Below, in pieces: positions 33,161 through 45,309 of a DNA stretch of 64,000 bases (position 1 is its first letter; each line of letters begins with the position of its first letter). The notes under the pieces are model-generated. The model was not told the origin of the DNA and did not search any database. It saw nothing but the letters and a program-made list of their open reading frames with translations. Where the stretch lies: NCBI RefSeq assembly GCF_964656455.1, contig NC_135715.1, positions 75,219,414 through 75,283,413 on the forward strand, read 5' to 3'. The translations under genes and the position numbers were made by a program. The DNA is from Halichoerus grypus. Its lineage: Eukaryota > Chordata > Mammalia > Carnivora > Phocidae.

Positions 33161-34865
33161 ACATTTTTTAAGCCATATGATTCAATTTCTATAAAACTTG
33201 TTTTAAGTAAGAAACTGATCAAAGTTCTGAACTGCAAGAGCCAACCCAGATTTGTATAATTGTGGGTACCACCTGACTGACGGCTGTTTTAGTTAAAAGT
33301 GAACTTGTATTTTTATTTTTAATTCTTTGATGGCTTTTATACATGCAAGCCTAAAAGGAAGAGCTCAGAGACTAGCAGGTTTTTTTCTTACCTGGGCCAG
33401 TCAAAATTGTGGACTATATTCATCAATTACTTTAGAGTTCCATACAAGCAGACCTAAGTACAGATCTTGTGATCTGATGTCTGTTTTGCCAATTATAAAA
33501 CCAAAAGCAATTTCAGTAGTGAATCCAGCAGCGTGCAACCTCTGTTTTATCCCACTCTGATTCTGTTAATACCTCCAGTATTTAGGGAAAATCCATTTGA
33601 AATTGCATCATGGTCATAATTAAGGAGGTTATTTTCCTAATGTATGGCCTGCCTACATTAAGTAAAATGCTTTTAAAATGAATTTTAGGCCTCATTTTAA
33701 TGAGACACAGTGGAAGATTTTAATAACAGGTGGTCATTCTATTAAAATATAAACTGGGGTAATTTGTGGTAATAATAATCGGTAAAGTAAATTTCTGCTT
33801 TGTGTGTGAAGATAACATTTTTAATAAAATATAGCCAAGGTGACTGGTTATCGGAGACACATTTAACTTTCTCAGATACCTACCTGGATCATCTAATAAG
33901 CTAAAGCAGAGATACTAAAAATACCTGGTTAGATTTCATAGGGGCACAGAGCAGACACACAGTAAATACTTGTAACCCAAGTATTGAAATGGTCCTAGGT
34001 AGCCTGAAGGAATTAGTGAACTTTCTAAATATCTACATTGCAACCATTTATCCCCCACTACACAGTTATTTCTAAAGAAAAGAAGAGAAACTCTCATAAA
34101 GTAATACAATAACATTCTTATTGCTTCCAGGACAAATTTAACTGAACATGAAGGATCTGAGAGTGGTCGTTTTATCAAGAACATCAGGGAAAATGGTTCT
34201 GATGTTATAGGCAAAGTAAATTTTTGTCACTTTTACTTGACTCCAGCTATCTACCAGGCTCATTGCTAACTTCAGGTTTTTGACCAAGTTATTTATATGG
34301 AATATCTCAGTGTAATATAAGGAATTGCAGGTTATTTGAAAATAATGACAAAGAAGACCCAAATGAGAAACTCCATTTCTATAATTAGTTTTCCTGAAAG
34401 TCAGGCATGTCTTTGAGGACAAGCTTTTGGCTGTATTATTTTTGTGCACAGGAGGAAAATTGTTAGTAGGTTTATAGATATTATTTTTATAATAGAATGT
34501 TAAATTCCCCCCAAACATCAAAAATCATCTCCTAGAACTACTCTATGTTTTTAAAACTTGTTTTAAAAAAGGATTCTAAATAGCAATAGGATCTTTTCTC
34601 CTTTCTCCACTCCAATGATTTAATGGGATAAATGAACCAATGTTTATATTTTTAAACCTGTAAATATTTTATTTTGGGTATTTTGTATATTTGTTGATAT
34701 AATTCCATTTTGTGCATATGTATCATTGTGCATGTTGCTGTTTTTGATAGTCACTCTTTTAATGAATGTAAGAAGCTTGGACTAATAGCACTTTTCTTGT
34801 TTCATTCAAACATCTTAAAATGAAAATACAACACTGCCATTTTAACTGTTGTGTTTAATTCAGTC

Positions 34866-34871
34866 AATAAA
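34866..34871 (+). promoter_or_regulatory. Candidate distal poly(A) signal of AMER2
   Basis: Canonical AATAAA, followed within 10 nt by TTTTGTTGC, a T/G-rich context typical of a cleavage site. It marks the end of the SINE-free AT-rich block downstream of AMER2. Assignment is inferred from position. Confidence 0.5.
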
Positions 34872-34890
34872 TTTTGTTGCTCCTTTACAT

Positions 34891-35234
34891 TTAAAGTGAA
34901 ATCTGTTGGTTGTTATTTTTCCAGGAAGAATTTTATTTCCAGTCTCTTCAATTTTTAGAACTGATACTAATGATGGTGATAATGGCAAGGTGATGTGTGT
35001 GTATGAAATTGGTGGAAAAACCGATGGGGGTGGTTGTATTTCTTTCCACACTTTGTAAACAAGTGAAAAATTATTGTTTGGTTTGGGTGGTCGCCTTTCA
35101 AAACCCTTGTTGTCCTCACATGGATCTGATTTCTGAACCTTTTACTCAGAAAATCTCCATTCCTCATAAGTGCAGGAACGTGAGGCCAGCTATTCTGCTG
35201 TGATTATTAGGAGCAGCTAACTGGAGTCTTTTTT
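34891..35234. other. Intergenic just past AMER2
   Basis: Unique AT-rich DNA; nothing recognised. Confidence 0.5.
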
Positions 35235-35740
35235 TAAAGAGTTGTTTTCTGGCTTTTATTGTTTTGTTTGGGGGTGGGCAGAGTTGTTAAAAAGCAAAAT
35301 TCAACCAAGTAAATTTGGAAAATCCAGTTGGCTTTGTTAACAATTCATGAATTGGGCAACATCCCTTCAGGCAAGTAGAGAGATGCTCTGAGGAGTTGTA
35401 CAAAATAGAGGGTTTTTATAGGAAGGAGGGTGGGGCAAAGAGCTATTAGTAAAAGAAATAAAAAGGATTATTTCAGGCAAGGTCACCTTCCCTGAAGGGG
35501 AAAGGCAATGGCTTTCATTAGGTGGTTGACCTCATCTTCCTTTGCGGGTTGGAGAGGGCCCCAGTCGCAGATTACCTCTGATGCTGATCAGAAAATTCCT
35601 TACTGACCAGTCAAAACTTAGAATTTCTGGGGGAGGCACAGGTTAGGTACTAAGTCCTGGTTTGGTGACTTGGCCTGAGTGCTGCCATTTTGGACTGTGG
35701 TTTTATTTTCAACAGGGGTATGTTTTCACTTTGTATGTCT
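35235..35740. repeat. Old interspersed repeat, class uncertain
   Basis: TTCAACCAAGTAAATTTGGAAAATCCAGTTGGC ... GGTGGTTGACCTCATCTTCC ... GACTTGGCCTGAGTGCTGCCATTTTGG is a dispersed mammalian sequence that I recognise as a repeat, LTR- or transposon-like, but cannot name. Confidence 0.45.
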
Positions 35741-36224
35741 AATGGCTTAAATTCATAGTAGTTTGAAACTCAATGTAAAGACTAAGGAGGTTGTGCCTTT
35801 TTATATTTGAAAAATAACAATCGATGACTGCATAAATTGTTTTGAAGTATGCCTCCCTTAAAATAGGCTTGTTCACACTACACTTGCTTATATTTCTCTT
35901 AAATGACAAGAAAAATTCATATTTGTCCTTAGAACATGACGAGGGTAAACTTCCAAAGGGAGATCTGATTAGTTACAGAAAGCAGAGTAAATATACATCA
36001 ATAGAATCAGAAATAGGGAGATAAGAAACTCACAAAGCCTCTACTCCCTTTGTGCTGCCCCTCCCCCTTTCTCCCAGCCCCTTTGACTTGCCCCTCTCTT
36101 CCTCTCTTGTCCTAGAATTAGCATGGAAGCACCTCAAAATAACTGAACTTAATTTCCCTTTAATAAGGCGATGAGGTGGCTAAAGCTCATAGAGGCTGGG
36201 AGACTCACCCTAAAGTCTTTGAAG

Positions 36225-36440
36225 CAGAAAGTTGTGGTAAAAAGAGACCAAGTTTGGAAACCAAACAGAATCTGGGTTTGAATTCTGGTTTGGGCACTTA
36301 TCTGCTCTCCAGGCAATTTCCTTAACTTCTGTGAGCCACAGTTTCCTCCTCTATAAAATGAGGATAACAAGATTTAATTTAGAGGGTACTTGTACCATTA
36401 TTAACTTTCAGAAAGAAAGGTGTCTAAGACATAGTATGTT
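36225..36440 (+). repeat. MIR
   Basis: AGAATCTGGGTTTGAATTCTGG, GGCACTTATCTGCTCTCC, GGCAATTTCCTTAACTTCTGTGAGCC, CAGTTTCCTCCTCTATAAAATG, GAGGATAACAAG follow the sense MIR order. Confidence 0.8.
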
Positions 36441-38589
36441 TTTTGCATACGTTCATATAGTTCTTCTTGTTTAAAAAAAAAAGAAAAGCATTTATAAAAA
36501 TTAAAACCTCAAGGGCTGGAGTTGAAACAGTCTTGAACAAAGAACTTGCTTTGATGTACTTAGAGATAAATATGAACCTCTTGGATTGGGGTGGAGGTGT
36601 AGAGTGGTAAAGTATGCTTATATACAAACAAGGAAAAAATGGGAGTCAAGGTGGTCTTAAGTGTCTTATTCTGAGACACATTATTCTGAAATGAAGAGCC
36701 TACATACAATTAGGAGAGAGTAGGGGGAAAAAGCTAGTCTTTGTAGAAGAGGTCAAGAACAGTAGCTGAGCTGGTTGGAGAGTTGGCAGCTAAAACAACG
36801 ACCAGACACAATGGCACTGAAATCAGAAAGGAGCTTACTCCCCCAGACATCAACCAACGGGTTGTAATAGCACCACCATAACTGAGGTACTGGGCCCCTC
36901 AGGTAGCTGGGTGGTTTAGTGCACCCACTTAGTGGAAAGAGACCATTGATGTGTTTAACCTGAAAAAAAAGAAGTAGCTATATGGGTTTGAGAGATAGGA
37001 AATAATTTAAGCAAGAAGGCAATTGCCTCTACCATTTCAAGTCACGGACGAGCAAGGCCTATGTTCTGAATCAGTCTCAGTTCCTGAACACTTTTCACAG
37101 AGTAAGCATCGCCCTGCCCTGAGTGGGATGTGGGATTCTGGGATTTAATGATAACACCATTTTCATATGACATAGCAGCCAAACTCAGTCAGAGAAACCC
37201 ATCTATTCTGACACAGAGGGAGTAGTTGGCCACACTGAACATACTGAGATATGTCAGCCTCCATTGTGAGCTTGCACAGGAGAGTTTTAAGGGCATACAC
37301 AATTTTCTCCTTTTATGCTGTTTTCACTGTGTGAAGAAATTTAGGCTGAAAGTTTAGAATCCTGAGGAAGCAACTGTGAATGAAAGGGGAGTGAAAACAT
37401 GTGTCTCAGAAGGAAGAGGCTAATACCATAAATCTAAACCAAGAGAACAAAGCAATGGAAAACTGCCCTTGAATTTTCCTATCCACCTATGCCTTTTACT
37501 CACAGACTCCTGCCCACTCCAGGTTATGTCAGGTGCTCATGAACCAGCAGTGAGATGAAGAAAGGGATATTCCCAAGAAAAAGTAGGAATCTGGGCAAAG
37601 ACCAGGACCCAGGGGTATAGACACATCCCTTTGTCTTTGTCATTCTAAGTATATACTTTGAAGCAGCAAAGTATATACTTGTGTTCCATCAAGGAGGGAG
37701 TCCCCATTTAAGATCATTTAAGATTTTATGCTTTTCTGGCTTCTAGGTCCATGATTTGAGAGTTTAATTTCCTTCTCAGCCCCCGAGATTTCTATATTCC
37801 CCATGCCCTGCATAAAAGTGGCCTTTTAGAAGTAATTGAGAGTCCTTGACAGTTGTTCTCGGTGCCTCCATGTTGGCTTTGTTGCCCAGGGGATGTAGGA
37901 ACTTTCTAGAGGATTCTGGTTCTCTTGGGCAGCTCAGGGACAACTCTTGCCAGGTGCTCCAGTGGTCCCATATCTTATGTCACAGTCTAGCTGCAGCTTT
38001 CCATCTTATGAAAAGGTTACATCCATTGTATATGACAGAAAATAGATTCATGCCATTTGGGTTAGCTCAATAACCATCGACTCTTTAATGTGTTAAGTTC
38101 ATGCTCAGCTTGGTGGGTATGAGTGAATGAGATGTAACACTCTCTGCTAAGGCCACTTAAACTTCCCAACAAATTCCCTGAGTACAGATCTCTGCCCTGG
38201 CGTCATTTCCTGGGGACCCTTAACCTCAGATATTATTATTTCCATTTTCCAATGAAAAAATGAGGTTTAGAGAGCGTACGTGTTTCTGGCAATACAGAAG
38301 TTTAGATAGAGTTTTTAAAAATCCTTGTACGTAACACTTAAAAATGCCAGACAAAGTTCATTTTCATTTCTCTATATGCATTGTTGAGCTATCACAGGAG
38401 GGAGGCCGGAAATCCCTGGATGTTACTACTGATTCCTGAAGGCCTAGAACTTTCAGTTCCATGGTTCAAGAATGGGCTGGGGACCAAACAGGAGACAGTT
38501 AAATCCACAATCAGAGCAGAAGAGCTGTATTGTAGACCTTTTTGGTATTGAAAGATCAAGCAGGCACAAAATCAGTAAGGATAAAGATT
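36441..38589. other. Intergenic, mostly unique
   Basis: One weak reverse MIR-like piece at 38220-38300 (TATTATTATTTCCATTTTCCAATG). No gene recognised. Confidence 0.5.
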
Positions 38590-40000
38590 TGAGAAACATG
38601 TATATAGTTAGATACATATATAATCCTGGATCAAACAATTAGAGAATCCACATTCTTTTCAAGTACAAATAAAACATTTATGAAACTTGGCTACATCCTA
38701 AGCCATGAAGTAAGTCTTAAGCTTTTCAAAAAAATCAGTTACATGCAGAACATGTTCTTTTACTACAAGTATGCTAGAAATTTGTAGAAACAAGATAACT
38801 AAAACCACTCCATACATCTGGAAAAATTTTAAATGCACCTTTCAATAACTTATGGATCAAAGAATAAATGAAAATGGATACTAGGAAACAATTGGAAGTA
38901 CGTAATTATGAAAACATATATTAAAACATGGAATATAGCTAAAGGTTACTTAGAAGGAATTTTACAGCCTAAAATGCTTAAAACAGAAAAGATAAAAGGC
39001 TACAAATTAATGAGCTAAGAATCCATTTTAATCAAATGTAAGAAGTTAGAAAAAGAATAACAGAATAATACATAGAAAGTATAAGTAAGAAGTAATATAA
39101 ATTAACAGAAAGTAATGAGACTGGAAACAAAGATACTCCAAAGTGGATCAACAAAGACAAAAATCGATTCTTTTGAAAAACATTTAATAATATTTATTTA
39201 TTTTTTTTTAATTATTTTTTTTTTTTTTAAGATTTTATTTATTTGCGAGAGAGAGAATGAGAGACAGAGAGCATGAGAGGGAGGAGGGTCAGAGGGAGAA
39301 GCAGACTCCCTGCTGAGCAGGGAGCCTGATGTGGGACTCGATCCCGGGACTCCAGGATCATGACCTGAGCCGGAGGCAGTCGCTTAACCAACTGAGCCAC
39401 CCAGGTGCCCTTAATAATATTTATTAAGAAAAAGAAAAGATAATAGTAAGATTCAGAATGGGAAGATGGGCACCATGTCTGTGTGCCAAAGATAAAAAGA
39501 TAAAGAATGCTATAAAGCTATGCCAATAACTTTAAAATTCAGACAAATATGCGAATTCCAAAAATATATAAATTGCCAAAAGTGACTTGAGAAGAAATAG
39601 ATAACGTAGAAAGTCCTAAAACTATTATAAAGACGTGACATTAGTAGTGAAAACTCTCTCTCCCCCTCCAAACAAGACAGTAAAACCAGATGGCAGAACC
39701 AATGTTTTACCAAACAACTAGTGATCAGTTAATTCCAATGTAACAAAATCTCTTTAAGAGAAAGAAGAACCGTTCCTTGTTGCATATACCTGAGGAAGAT
39801 TAAAGCCATAGCTCTATTATGGAATTCAACATTTCCATATAAGCTATTTGAAAATTGAATCTAGTAGTCTATAAAACCAACATTCATCATATCAAGTTGG
39901 GTTTATTCCAGGAATGCAAATATGGTTCAACATAAAAAAATCTATTACTATAATTATCACATTAAGAGGTTAAAGGAGAGCAAATGATGTCTTAAAGCTG
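38590..40000 (+). mobile_element. Old LINE-1 ORF2 remnant (plus strand)
   Basis: A-rich sense strand with L1 ORF2 features: ACAAATTAATGAGCTAAG, GGATCAACAAAGACAAAAATC (38590-39180) and TTGGGTTTATTCCAGGAATGCAAATATGGTTCAACAT (39896-39932). Strongly diverged and broken by stops. Split by a SINE at 39199. Confidence 0.7.
39199..39410 (-). mobile_element. CAN SINE (minus strand), full length
   Basis: T-rich start, AGCAGACTCCCTGCTGAGCAGG, end GAGCCACCCAGGTGCCC. Perfect 15-bp duplication TTAATAATATTTATT at 39184-39198 and 39411-39425. Inserted in the L1 remnant. Confidence 0.97.
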
Positions 40001-41339
40001 TAGATTCACATGCCTGAAGACACTTTTTAAAGTTCTTTAACAATTCTAGAATTTGGACACTTAATTCCTGTCATGTTCTTAAAGCATTCAAGCTATTTAA
40101 GACAATGGGGTTCTTTAAACTTTAAATGTTTTGTCTAATAACATTATTTTAAGCAATTGCCCATATTTCATCCAATCTAAGGTTTTATAGATGCACATTC
40201 TCTTATGTGTCATAAAGAAAAAAACAATTCTGGCAATTATAATTGTGAGACACCACTGATTCAAATATGTACCCAGTTTTAGAGATGTAAAATTGTGAAA
40301 ATATACATCTTAGAATGGATGTAATATTGGTGTTTTTGTTAAAAGCTTTAATAATAATATTCTTCACTTATCAGGGAAGTAAAGGTTTATGTGAAAAAAG
40401 ACAGTTATCTAAATGTTGGGTCTAGAGATACCAAGTGTCTGTATGTTTGGAAGCAACTAATATTTAGTGAAGAATATATCAAGCAGATACAATCAAGGTC
40501 TCAATGTTTAGGAAAATTGTATATTCCTTTTTATACAGAATTATACACTTTTCATGAAATGAACATGAAAAAAGTTCACATTTATAGAGGGTTAGTTTTC
40601 AAACTTCCCACTTTGAAGAAAATGAAGACCTGTACATCTGACATCTTTGCTTACCAGGCCCTCCAAGTTGGCAGGCAAGAATACAGTGAAAATCGAAAAA
40701 GATCTTTCTCTGCTAGCACCTCAGTGTTTCCCAGAAGACACTGATTTCTCATAAATCTATGTCTTGTACTTACTTCCAGATGGTAATGTGTTTTTTAACA
40801 AGCTTCTAAATCTTTCTTTTGCCCACGGGACTACATTTCAGAAGATTCTTGTCACATTTTGTTTTCTCAGTCTGGCAGATACGCACCAGGCCTGATGCAT
40901 GACCATATCCATCAATTTGTGCCTGCCTGGTGGGTGTTAGGTAGAGTTCTTCTGAGTGGAGAGCCCCATCAACTGGCAAGTCTAAGCCCTACATTTTGTT
41001 CAAGAGAATATTGGTCTTGCCATAATGATATCTCCCAACTTGTAGGTCTTTAAATAGTCATAGAAGGTGAAACCTACTTGGCTCTATTCTTTCTGATGGT
41101 CTATAGCTTCCCCACCCCAAGGACTTGCACGTTTTAATCTTTCTTTTATGACTGTGCATTTTGGCTTTAAGATTTCCTTCTTCCTGCTATCTTTGTTTTT
41201 TGCTCTCATACTGACATTTAGCCCAGAATTATCTTCCCAACAGTTTATTTGTTCTCTTTTACTGGAAAATCCACATAATACCTACTTTTTCTGGGAGGAT
41301 TATCCTGAGAATCTTGTATCAATAAACTAACGTTGTTAG
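40001..41339. other. Intergenic, AT-rich
   Basis: A 117-codon frame (40391-40744, +) has no recognisable domain and ordinary AT-rich composition, so it is not called as a gene. Confidence 0.5.
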
Positions 41340-42085
41340 AGATTATAATAGAGTTTGTCTGGTCTTGCTTCCTGAAAAATAACTTGGAAATCTTTGGACT
41401 TTCCTGAGTGACAGGAGTGTCTTTATTATTTATGGGGAGCCCCTCATCCACACCTGAGCTTATGCTAATGAGGTGACTCAGGATGGGACTGGTCATGCCA
41501 GAGAGACTAACCATGTGATTAGAAGCCTGGGGCTCCAAGTCTTGTGACAGTAGCATGACCTCCCCACTTCCAGGGAGGGGAAGGGGGCTGGAGATTGATT
41601 GAGTTCAACTTTGAAGACAATGATTTAATCAATCATGCCTAAGTAATGAAATCCCAACAAAATTTCTAGACACTGAGGCTTCTGAGAGTAGCTTCCTGGT
41701 GGTGAATTGTTCTGGGAGGGATGACAACCCCAATTCCATGAGACAGGACACAGAAGCTCTGTGTCTAAGACCCTCCAGACCTTGCCCTATGTGACTCTAC
41801 ACTTGGCTGGTCCTGATTTGAATTCTTTTTCATAACTATCATTGTAAGTATAGCAGCTTCCCGGATTCTCTGAGTCATTCTAATGAGTTATCAAACCTGA
41901 GGGGGTGTTGGGATCCCCCCAAACTGGTAGCCAGTTAGTCGGAAGTGCAGGTGACCAAACCTGTGGCAGGCATCTGAAATGAGGACACTTGGGGACCATG
42001 CCCTTAACCTGTGCAATCTATGCTGACTCTGAGTGGCTAGCATCAGAATTGGATTGCAGTATTGCAGGGATGTGGCAGGGTGGGG
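41340..42085 (+). mobile_element. Solitary retroviral-type LTR remnant
   Basis: AATCAATCATGCCTAAGTAATGAAATCCCAACAAA, CATAACTATCATTGTAAGTATAGCAGCTTCCCGGATTCTCTGAGTC, ATCAAACCTGAGGGGGTGTTGGGATCC, GTAGCCAGTTAGTCGGAAGTGCAGGTGACC, CCCTTAACCTGTGCAATC follow the order of a mammalian ERV LTR. No internal viral genes accompany it. Family not named; heavily mutated. Confidence 0.55.
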
Positions 42086-44339
42086 GCGGGGGGGGGGGCT
42101 TAATTTTATCAAGCCCGAATAACACTTTTAAAAGGTTATTTTTGTTATAGTGTCTATAAATAAAGAAATAAATGAGACCATAGTCTCATAACTTACATGC
42201 CCCATTGATCTACCAGCTACACTTGTTTCTTAGTTATTTTATGGGGCTGTTTCTCTGAACCTTTAAAGAGTTACTTTCCCACTCCCTCCTGTGGCTTTAA
42301 CTAGACATTCCTCAGAGGTATGCTTGGAGGAGCTGATCTCCTGCAGGGCCCAGAGTGGCTGGCCATACCCTGGTTTGGGGATCCAGAGAGTGGCTTGGGC
42401 AGCGGGGAGAGGGCCCAACATCATCTCACGGTATTCACGGGCCTGGGAACAGATGAAAAAGCCTGGGACTCCCGGCAGTGCTAGAAAATGCAAGCAAGGT
42501 GATCCAGCATCTGAAAATCCGCCTCTCCCACTGCTGCCCACTTGATGGACAAAGGGTGGAGATGGGAATGGAATATGTGTTGGAAAAGGGCAATGGGCAG
42601 GGTTCCACAGCTCCAGGTGCTGCCCAGCGTGGGGCAGGGGAGGGTTTGGCTGGGTCCCCATCTCTGTCCTCCCAGTTAGCATGCTTTGGGCCAAGGGCAG
42701 GTTTAGCAGATTTGCTGTCCTCTGAGTGCTCTCGTATATGCGAGATACACAAGGGAGAGCTTCCATTTACAGAGTCATTGGGGTCAAAAAGTCCAGTTGG
42801 GTCAGAGGTCCATTTGCCCTGATCAGAAGAACTTCCACCATGAAAGAGAAGGAGCTGTTAGACTCTTTAAACCTAATTTCAACTTTTATAAATGTTTGAA
42901 AGGTTTGTAAAATGGTGTTCAATTTTTTATCACCCATTTGGGTGAACGTGGTTCCTCCTCCATGGTGACTATCAAGGGGTAGAAAAGGAAGGTGGGACCG
43001 CTAAGGCTTAGACCCTTAGAGGCATGCCATGCACAGGGAGAGCCAGCTCCAATTTCTCAATAAAGTTCTTGGAAAGGTTTTATTGAAGAGTTTTATGGAA
43101 AGTCAGTATTAAATATTTTGTCTGTTACTTCCTATCTTATTTTTCTTGACATAACTATATGATGTAATATGAAGAAAATGTCATGTTTTTAGCCCCATAG
43201 AGTTGTCCCTGGCTCCCCTCTGCTGCATTAATATCATCATTCTCCATGGGACTGTGAGAGGGAGAGCCTGGGGGCCCCAACTCTTCACACGGTCATGAAC
43301 GCCCCAGATTCACACGAGATTCACTGGTATTTTAGGGAAACTCAAGACTGTGACCAGTGATTTCTGTCCTCCCTGCTTTACATTGGGAAAAATCTATGTG
43401 TATGTTTCCTGCCCCCAGGAGCCGCTAGGTAATCAGAGCAATAGCACATAATAAATCTCAGTGGATTCTGGTGTAATATATAGTAGCGAACACAGGTCAA
43501 TATACAGGCTTAATACATTTTTAATTTTAAAAAGTCAGAAAGCAACACAGTTGTGTTACGTTACTAACATAACGTAAGTGACAGCTGGGGTCACCTGGTA
43601 CTCCGAGTTTAAATGCCATCCTTCCAATGGTAAGAAATCCAGTTAAGCAAGGAGGTAGTTTCCCGAAAGTTCCCTCAGCCTGATCCCACAGGGAACTCAA
43701 GAGAGTATATTTCACTGTGAAGCCCATCCACCTCGAGGCCAGCGTGGTTTCTGTACTCCCCACCAGTCAGCCATTAGCTGGGGGACCAAGAAGATTTTTC
43801 TGTATTCATTGGCCATTTGGGCTTCTTTTTCTATACACTGCCTGCTCCTGTTTTCCCCTTGGTTTCCCCACCTACTAAATGAGCACGCTCTCCCACCATC
43901 CCAGACAGGCTGGCTCAGGGGGTTTCCTAAACAAGTGCCTCCCTGATAGAAATCTGGTACCAGCTACTAAAACAATCCTCCCCACCCCCGCTACCTAAGA
44001 AAGAAGAGAAAACAATAAAGGAGTGAAGAGAGGGAGGCTGTGGCAGGTGCTAGGAGAGCCCTGCCCACGTCCCCGGGAGTCTGTTGCTCCGGGGCTGAGA
44101 CTAGTAATGACTCAGACCCACAGCCTTCTCTGAAGTTCTGCCTGCCGGATTGGAGCTAGCTCTCCAGGCCTGCCTAGAAGCTGTCCGCCAGGCCACCCCA
44201 GTGACTAGAGAGGGTTCCAGTAGCCCTGCTCCCTGGACTGAATATATGTGACTGTGCTTGAAACGTCTGACTTATGAGCTTTTAAATCTCTAGGCATGGG
44301 ACTCATTACCATGAATTCATCAGTGTCACCTCCAAATGG
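42086..44339. other. Intergenic, mostly unique
   Basis: A G-rich homopolymer-like run (GGGGGCGGGGGGGGGGG) at about 42083-42098 starts it. No gene recognised; the 167-codon minus frame (42263-42766) shows no domain. Confidence 0.5.
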
Positions 44340-44560
44340 CACTGAAAGTACAATCGTTTTAATGTCCACACTAATCCTGTGAGATAAATGGGGTGGGGAC
44401 AGAGTGGTTGGAACTAGAATTCCAGAACTTTTGAGCTGGAAGGGGCTTGGAGATTATAGTCTAACCCCTTCATTTTACAATGAGGAAACTGAAGTCCAAA
44501 GAGGGAAAAATGATCTCCTCCTGGTGAGTGAGGTTCCGTGGTGAGGGAGGGGACAGGTTT
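44340..44560 (-). repeat. MIR-like remnant
   Basis: ACACTAATCCTGTGAGATAAATGGGG and TTTTGAGCTGGAAGGGGCTTGGAGATTATAGTCTAACCCCTTCATTTTACAATGAGGAAACTGAAG resemble MIR/MIR3-type elements. Confidence 0.5.
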
Positions 44561-44781
44561 AAAGCCAGAGCAGAAGTCAGATGCTTGTCTGGTTCTCCTT
44601 TCAAGTGAAGGATGGAATGGAAAAGAGCATTTCAGGCTTTTGTTATGAGTCCAAGTTAATTGCCCACAATTCCTGGAAAGGGTCTTCTTCATTAAGGAGG
44701 TGCAAGGGAAGACGGAAAGATACAGGTTCGAGAGAGATTCAGGAGGTAGTAGCAATACTTGATGACCAACTGGATAAGAAA

Positions 44782-44803
44782 GGAGAGAGAGAGAGAGAGA
44801 GTT
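44782..44803. repeat. (GA)n simple repeat
   Basis: Short GAGAGAGAGA run. Confidence 0.85.
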
Positions 44804-45080
44804 GACAGACAACTCAGAAATTTCTGATTTTTTAAAAGATAGATAGTAATTCATTGTAATAGGGAATATTGAACAAAAAGTAAATACTAAAGATGAGTCC
44901 ATTTGAGATTTATTGAGTTGTTATGTTTTCAGGACCTTGAGATGAAAATGTCTTTTAAAGATAGGAAACTGGATCTGGGTGGGATTAGTGCTTGGGAATA
45001 TTTTTGGATACCAGCAGATAACACTAGGTCATAATTCATTTGTTACTCCATCCCTGGACACGTCTTAAGAAACTGGTTTT

Positions 45081-45266
45081 GGGGCGCCTGGGTGGCTCAG
45101 TTGGTTAAGCAACTGCCTTCGGCTCAGGTCATGATCCTGGAGTCCCGGGATCGAGTCCCACATCGGGCTCCCTGCTCAGCAGGGAGTCTGCTTCTCCCTT
45201 TGACCCTCCTCCCTCTCACTCCCTCTCATGCTCTCTGTCTCTCGTTCTCTCTCTCGCAAATAAATA

Positions 45267-45295
<29 letters not shown>
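45081..45295 (+). mobile_element. CAN SINE, full length, sense
   Basis: Head GGGGCGCCTGGGTGGCTCAG, long poly-A. Perfect 14-bp duplication AAGAAACTGGTTTT at 45067-45080 and 45296-45309. Confidence 0.98.
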
Positions 45296-45297
<2 letters not shown>

Positions 45298-45309
45298 GAA
45301 ACTGGTTTT

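Larger units (their letters stand above)
27311..34890 (+). other. Probable long 3' UTR of AMER2
   Basis: After the AMER2 stop there is about 7.5 kb of AT-rich, mostly unique DNA without a recent SINE or L1 and without a recognisable coding gene. It ends in sequence typical of a mRNA 3' end: a Pumilio-type TGTAAATA at 34659-34666 and an AATAAA at 34866-34871 followed by a T/G-rich stretch. Simple repeats (TTCC near 27763, TTTTTC near 28066, TG near 30109) and two old MIR-like remnants (near 32130 and 32930) lie inside. The human gene, from memory, is about 10 kb, which fits. A shorter form ending after the AATAAA at 27992 is also possible. Confidence 0.6.

Noticed and set aside
42263..42766. 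167-codon minus-strand ORF
   Set aside because: No domain, overlapping frames on the other strand, ordinary intergenic composition.
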